DNA from: CAYSCX01 sp964429575
GTDB lineage: Bacteria > Desulfobacterota > Binatia > Binatales > Binataceae
Length of the DNA stretch: 64,000 bases
NCBI GenBank assembly: GCA_964429575.1
Contig: CAYSCX010000011.1
Location: 22,357 to 86,356, forward strand
Reading direction: 5' to 3'
The stretch's first letter is position 1, and every line of letters begins with the position of its first letter. The notes beneath the pieces were generated by a model. That model searched no databases. It worked only from the letters and a program-made list of their open reading frames with translations, and was not told where the DNA came from. This document shows, one piece after another, positions 59,962 to 64,000 of the stretch. Both the position numbers and the translations under genes were made by a program.

Positions 59962-61863
59962 TCAGCCCTCCAGCGCGCGAGCCGCGCGTTTCACGATCTC
60001 GCCGACCTTGAATGGACGGCCCTGGATTTTGTTGAAACCGAACGCATCGACGAGGTAGTCGGCGCGGATGATTTTGAGCAGTTGGCCCATATTCATCTCG
60101 ACGACCATCACCTGCTTGAAGCGCTTGAGCGTCTCGCCGAGGTCTTTCGGAAGCGGATTGAGGTAGCGCAGGTGAACCTGCGAGACCTTCTTGCCGTTTT
60201 TGCGGAGATCTTTGACCGCCTCGCGAATCGGTCCAAACGTCGAGCCCCAACCGACGATCAAAAGGTCGCCGCTGGGATCGCCGAACGGGGCGATTGGCGG
60301 AATCTCGCGCGTGATTCCGGCGACCTTGCGCGCGCGCATCCGGATCATCAGTTCATGGTTCGCCGGCGAGTAGCTGATGTTGCCGGTTAGGTGCTCGCCC
60401 GTGATGCCGCCGACGCGATGCTCAAGACCCTTGGTGCCGGGAATTGCCCATGGCCGCGAGAGCGTCTCATCATCGCGCGCGTATGGCTGGAAGCCTTCCG
60501 GGTTGGTCGCGAATTCGACCTTGATCGGCGGAAGTTTGTCGATGTCAGGAAGCAGCCACGGCTCGGCGCCGGTGGCGAGCTGGCCGTCGGTGAGCAGAAT
60601 CACCGGCGTCATGTATTTGACTGCGAGCCGGACCGCTTCATAGGCGCAATCGAAGCAGTCGGCCGGAGTCGACGCCGCGATGATCGGCAGCGGCGATTCG
60701 CCGTGGCGTCCGAACATCGCTTGCAGCAGGTCGGCCTGCTCGGGCTTGGTCGGCATGCCCGTGGAAGGACCAGCGCGCTGAACGTCGGTCACGACCAACG
60801 GAAGCTCGACTTTGACCGCGAGACCGACCGCCTCGGCCTTGAGGTTCATGCCGGGGCCGGAAGTCGTCGTGATCCCGATAGCGCCGCCGAATGCCGCGCC
60901 GATCGCGGACGACACGCCAGCGATCTCGTCCTCGGCCTGGAACGTGTAGATCGGGAAGTTCTTGTAGCCGGCGAGTTCGTGCAGCACGTCGCTGGCGGGA
61001 GTGATCGGGTACGACCCGAGGAACAGCGGACGGCCTGACTTGACCGCCGCGGCGACGAATCCGAGCGCGGTCGCGCTGTTGCCCGTGATGTTGCGGTAGA
61101 AGCCCGCCGCGATCTTGGCGGGGCCGACCTCGTACGCCGACGCGAACATCTCGGAGGTCTCGCCGAAGTTGTAGCCCGCGCGAAACGCGCGCAGGTTTGC
61201 CTCCACAATCTCCGGCTGCTTCTTGAAACGGTTCTCGATGTAAGTGATGGTGCGATCGGTCGGGCGCTGATAGAGCCACGAGAGCATCCCGAGCACAAAC
61301 ATGTTGCGGCAGCGGAGCACGGTGCGGTTGTTGAGGCCGAGACCTTGCAGCGCCAGCGTGGTCATCTTCGCAACGTCGACCTGGAAGAGCTGGTACTTGT
61401 CGAGCGAGTGATCGGTCAGCGGATTCGAATCGTAGCCGGCGCGCTTCAGATTCGCTTCGTTGAACTGCTCTTTATCGACGATGAGGACGCCATTGGCAGG
61501 CAGGTCCTCGAGGTTCGCCTTCAACGCCGCGGGATTCATCGCAACGAGCACGCTGGGCTCGTCGCCAGGCGTGAAAATCTCTTTCGATGAAAAATTAAGC
61601 TGAAACGCGCTCACGCCCGCGAGCGTTCCGGCGGGGGCGCGAATCTCGGCCGGAAAGTCGGGCACGGTCGCGATGTCATTGCCGGCGAACGCAGACTCGG
61701 TCGTGAACTGCATTCCCACGAGCTGCATGCCATCGCCGGAATCGCCTGCGAATCGAATGACAACGTTGTCGCGGCGAAGATGAGGCTTCTGGCCGTTGCC
61801 CGCACCCGACGAATCTTTAGTCTGGGCGGACCCTTGCGCAGCAGCTTCTGGCGGTACAGCCAT
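59962..61863 (-). CDS. korA: 2-oxoacid:ferredoxin oxidoreductase fused gamma-alpha subunit
   Basis: ATG 61863 has AAGGAG 7 bases upstream, giving 633 residues. The N-terminal ~200 residues are the gamma domain (VIRFAGDSGDGMQLVGMQF). The alpha domain follows (GSYPITPASDVLHELAGY, TTTSGPGMNLKAEAVGLA, RAGPSTGMPTKPEQADLL) and ends with VGWGSTFGPIREAV and VEMNMGQLLKIIRADYL. This fused gamma-alpha form is that of KorA in aerobic and microaerobic bacteria. The frame continues upstream but those residues lack similarity. Confidence 0.93.
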   Translation of the reverse strand: MAVPPEAAAQGSAQTKDSSGAGNGQKPHLRRDNVVIRFAGDSGDGMQLVGMQFTTESAFAGNDIATVPDFPAEIRAPAGTLAGVSAFQLNFSSKEIFTPGDEPSVLVAMNPAALKANLEDLPANGVLIVDKEQFNEANLKRAGYDSNPLTDHSLDKYQLFQVDVAKMTTLALQGLGLNNRTVLRCRNMFVLGMLSWLYQRPTDRTITYIENRFKKQPEIVEANLRAFRAGYNFGETSEMFASAYEVGPAKIAAGFYRNITGNSATALGFVAAAVKSGRPLFLGSYPITPASDVLHELAGYKNFPIYTFQAEDEIAGVSSAIGAAFGGAIGITTTSGPGMNLKAEAVGLAVKVELPLVVTDVQRAGPSTGMPTKPEQADLLQAMFGRHGESPLPIIAASTPADCFDCAYEAVRLAVKYMTPVILLTDGQLATGAEPWLLPDIDKLPPIKVEFATNPEGFQPYARDDETLSRPWAIPGTKGLEHRVGGITGEHLTGNISYSPANHELMIRMRARKVAGITREIPPIAPFGDPSGDLLIVGWGSTFGPIREAVKDLRKNGKKVSQVHLRYLNPLPKDLGETLKRFKQVMVVEMNMGQLLKIIRADYLVDAFGFNKIQGRPFKVGEIVKRAARALEG

Positions 61864-61954
61864 TTCGGTCGGATCTCCTTGAGTTAGCTGGTCACAAGCC
61901 GAAGGATGGTCCCGATCTCCAAAGCGCTCCAAATAGTCGCATGGTCGGAAGAAA

Positions 61955-61982
61955 AGTATATCTAATGGAAAATTGGTGCGAA
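61955..61982 (-). promoter_or_regulatory. Candidate promoter of korAB
   Basis: TATACT (61955-61960 reversed) is a 5/6 -10 box in a locally AT-rich stretch 92 bases upstream of korA. The -35 (TTCGCA/TTTCGC) is weak. Confidence 0.35.
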
Positions 61983-61994
61983 AGGGTGTGCCAT

Positions 61995-62297
61995 TCAGCG
62001 CACGCTGAAGGCCTGAAACTCGCCGGTAAAGTTTGACCATCGAGCCTCGACGTGATCGACGCGCGCCGCGGGCGGACCGTCGTGCGCCCACGCCTCCAGT
62101 GCCTTGAGCGCGCTTATTCGACCCTCAGCCATGATCTCGACTTGCCGCCCGTTGGGCGAATTGCGAACCCAGCCGGAGAGAGCGAGCGTGCGCGCCGTAT
62201 CGAGCGTCGAGTGCCGGTAGAACACTCCCTGCACGCGGCCCGTGATGATCAAGTGCAGCCGGGCGAAATCGGAATCGTTTTGCGGCGCCAGCGTCAT
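61995..62297 (-). CDS. acyP: Acylphosphatase
   Basis: The 100-residue protein has the acylphosphatase loop GRVQGVFYRHSTLDTA, with the phosphate-binding Arg near residue 27, and WVRNSPNGRQVEIMAEG with the catalytic Asn near residue 45. It hydrolyses acyl phosphates. GVFYRHST is the common variant of GVGFR. It lies between korA and ligA on the same strand. A CCCTCTCCC-type hairpin at 62328-62351 precedes it. Confidence 0.92.
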   Translation of the reverse strand: MTLAPQNDSDFARLHLIITGRVQGVFYRHSTLDTARTLALSGWVRNSPNGRQVEIMAEGRISALKALEAWAHDGPPAARVDHVEARWSNFTGEFQAFSVR

Positions 62298-62327
62298 CGC
62301 GGTGACCTATGGCGGGCAGAGTTTGAG

Positions 62328-62351
62328 CCCTCTCCCACCGATGGGAGAGGG
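62328..62351. repeat. CCCTCTCCC/GGGAGAGGG hairpin
   Basis: Perfect 9-base arms flank a 6-base loop, between the acylphosphatase start and the ligA stop. It is of the same type as 8109-8130 and 44083-44110. Confidence 0.8.
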
Positions 62352-62378
62352 TAACAGAAGCTTCGCTGTGGCCGGGCA

Positions 62379-64000
62379 TCAGCGTTCAAGCAAGGACAGC
62401 AACTCTTTCTCGGTGAGTGTTTTCACGCCGAGCTTTTCGGCCTTCTTCGCCTTCGAGCCCGGCTCGGCGCCGACCACCACATAATCGGTCTTTTTGCTGA
62501 CCGACGAACTGACGCGTCCGCCCGCCGCGATGATCTTCTGTTCCGCCGCATCGCGCGACATGCCTTCCAGCGCTCCGGTAAGCACGAAACTCTTGTTCGC
62601 GAGCGGTCCGCCGCTCGGCGGCGCCTTGGGCACTTCGAGCTTGACCTCCTTGAGCAGGCGCTCGACGGTTTTGCGATTGCGCGGCTCGTCGAAGTACTCG
62701 CGAATCGATCGCGCGACTTCTTCACCGATGTCGCGCACCTCGCGGAGTTCCTCCTCACTTGCGTCCATCAGCTTTCCCATCGAGCGAAAGTGATTCGCGA
62801 GCGAGCGGGCGGTCGATTCACCGACGTGACGGATACCGAGCGCATTGATGAACCGGTCGAGCGTGGTTTTGCGCGCGGCGTTGATGTTGTCGATGATGTT
62901 GTGCGCGCTCTTCGCGCCCATGCGTTCGAGTTCGGCGAGTTTTTCGGGCGTGAGCTTGAACAGGTCGTCCAGCTCCTTGACCAACCCCTTCTCGACCAAA
63001 TGGCCGACCAGTTTGTCGCCGATGCCGTCGATGTTCAGGCAGTTCTTCGACGCGAAGTGGCGCACCGACTCGCGCATCCGCGCCGGGCAATTCACGTTGA
63101 CGCAGATATAGGCGACCTCGCCCTGTTCGTGGACGATCGCACCGCCGCACACCGGACAGTGCTTCGGCATCTGGAATTCGTGGGCGCGCGGATGAGCGTG
63201 TTTCGTCACGCTGAGCACGTACGGAATCACGTCGCCGGCGCGCTCGATGAGCACGGTGTCGCGCTCGCGAATGTCCTTGCGGCGAATCTCGTCGAGGTTG
63301 TGCAGCGACGCGTTCGAAATGGTCACACCCGCGAGTTGGACGGGCATGAGCTTCGCGACCGGAGTCAACGTGCCGATGCGCCCGACCTGCACTTCGATGC
63401 GTTCGATCCTGGTCTCGGCCTGCTGCGCCTTGAATTTGTAGGCGATCGCCCAGCGCGGCGAACGCGAAACTTCGCCGAGCCGCTCCTGGAGTACGAACGA
63501 GTTGACCTTGGCGACTACTCCGTCGGCGTCGTAGTCGAGTTCATGACGCCGCTCGGTCATCTCGTTCCAAAATTCCATCACCGCATCGACGCCCTTGCAG
63601 ACGCGCGACAGTGGGTTGGTCTTGAGTCCGAGCGAACGGATGCCTTCGAGGAATTCCCATTGCGACTCGAACTTGATGCCTTCGATGACGCCCGGCGTGT
63701 GGCAGAAAATGTCGAGCGGGCGCGACGCGGTGATGCGAGGATCGAGCTGGCGGAGCGAGCCGGCGGCGGAATTTCGCGGGTTTGCGAACACCGGTTCCCC
63801 GCGCGCATCGCGCTCTTCGTTTAATTTCGCGAACGCCTTCTTCGGAATGATCACTTCGCCGCGGACTTCGAACAGCTTCGGAACGCGTCCGTGCGACGGC
63901 TTGAGGAGCCTCAGCGGGACGCTCTTGATGGTGCGGACGTTCGCGGTGACGTCCTCGCCGTTGACGCCGTCGCCGCGGGTCGAGGCGGTGGTAAGGAGGC
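62379..64000 (-). CDS. ligA: NAD-dependent DNA ligase, 5' part cut by the window edge
   Basis: The visible ~540 residues run from the adenylation domain (TRGDGVNGEDVTANVRTIKS, then KLFEVRGEVIIPKKAF) through the OB fold (QVGRIGTLTPVAKLMPVQLAG), the Cys4 zinc finger (HCPVCGG and CVNVNCPAR), helix-hairpin-helix repeats and a C-terminal BRCT domain (KSFVLTGALEGMSRDAAEQ). The catalytic KxDG and start lie beyond the edge. LigA seals nicks with NAD. An ATT/ATG-like start at 63854 is internal to the real gene. Confidence 0.96.
   Translation of the reverse strand, partial: LLTTASTRGDGVNGEDVTANVRTIKSVPLRLLKPSHGRVPKLFEVRGEVIIPKKAFAKLNEERDARGEPVFANPRNSAAGSLRQLDPRITASRPLDIFCHTPGVIEGIKFESQWEFLEGIRSLGLKTNPLSRVCKGVDAVMEFWNEMTERRHELDYDADGVVAKVNSFVLQERLGEVSRSPRWAIAYKFKAQQAETRIERIEVQVGRIGTLTPVAKLMPVQLAGVTISNASLHNLDEIRRKDIRERDTVLIERAGDVIPYVLSVTKHAHPRAHEFQMPKHCPVCGGAIVHEQGEVAYICVNVNCPARMRESVRHFASKNCLNIDGIGDKLVGHLVEKGLVKELDDLFKLTPEKLAELERMGAKSAHNIIDNINAARKTTLDRFINALGIRHVGESTARSLANHFRSMGKLMDASEEELREVRDIGEEVARSIREYFDEPRNRKTVERLLKEVKLEVPKAPPSGGPLANKSFVLTGALEGMSRDAAEQKIIAAGGRVSSSVSKKTDYVVVGAEPGSKAKKAEKLGVKTLTEKELLSLLER

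Overview
The window is gene-dense, high-GC DNA from a bacterium, with about 55 protein genes, no rRNA or tRNA that I could find, no CRISPR array and no complete insertion sequence. The order dnaB-mutS-amiC-glnD-xerD-M50 protease-scpA-scpB recalls deltaproteobacterial chromosomes. The mix of oxygen-using enzymes (P450, many acyl-CoA dehydrogenases) with a 2-oxoacid:ferredoxin oxidoreductase suggests a metabolically versatile, probably uncultured soil or water lineage of the Desulfobacterota/Binatota kind. That placement is inference from gene order and content; no marker gene was compared.

Layout. 1-4.7 kb: a folate/glycine one-carbon block (folD cut by the left edge, then gcvT-gcvPA-gcvPB without gcvH). 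4.7-7.9 kb: mobA, a GNAT-fold protein and an aldehyde dehydrogenase. 8.3-19.5 kb: one long leftward housekeeping operon from dnaB to scpB, most genes touching or overlapping by 4 bases. 19.5-28.2 kb: rhomboid protease, dienelactone hydrolase, a small envelope protein, nitroreductase, VOC protein, and a four-gene leftward operon joining a small membrane protein, a UPF0182 giant membrane protein and a NarL-type two-component pair.

28.3-44 kb is a catabolic region: a ThDP-dependent 2-ketoacid decarboxylase-like enzyme coupled to a medium-chain acyl-CoA ligase, a carboxymuconolactone-decarboxylase-like protein, a lipoprotein with a DedA protein, crotonase, two alpha/beta hydrolases, a cytochrome P450, a glyoxalase I and three tandem paralogous acyl-CoA dehydrogenases. 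Together these look like uptake, activation and beta-oxidation-type breakdown of aromatic, branched or otherwise unusual acids; the substrate cannot be read from sequence.

44-64 kb is mixed: a large secreted Asp-box protein with a Pro-Thr linker, a GST-like protein, an orphan B12-type radical SAM enzyme, a second nitroreductase, a carboxyltransferase and a stand-alone biotinyl domain without a biotin carboxylase, an MFS transporter, a DprE1-DprE2 pair like the mycobacterial decaprenylphosphoryl-arabinose epimerase, an amidohydrolase, korAB, acylphosphatase, and ligA cut by the right edge.

Intergenic DNA carries several repeat families: a ~190 bp MITE-like element in two copies, a ~96 bp direct repeat, a 20 bp perfect palindrome in two copies, CCCTCTCCC/GGGAGAGGG hairpins, a GGATTCC...GGAATGAC family, and a G-rich tandem array. 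The best candidates for new biology are the UPF0182/two-component operon, the orphan radical SAM enzyme, the DprE1-DprE2 pair outside an evident actinobacterial setting, and the MITE family. None is proven novel by sequence reading alone.
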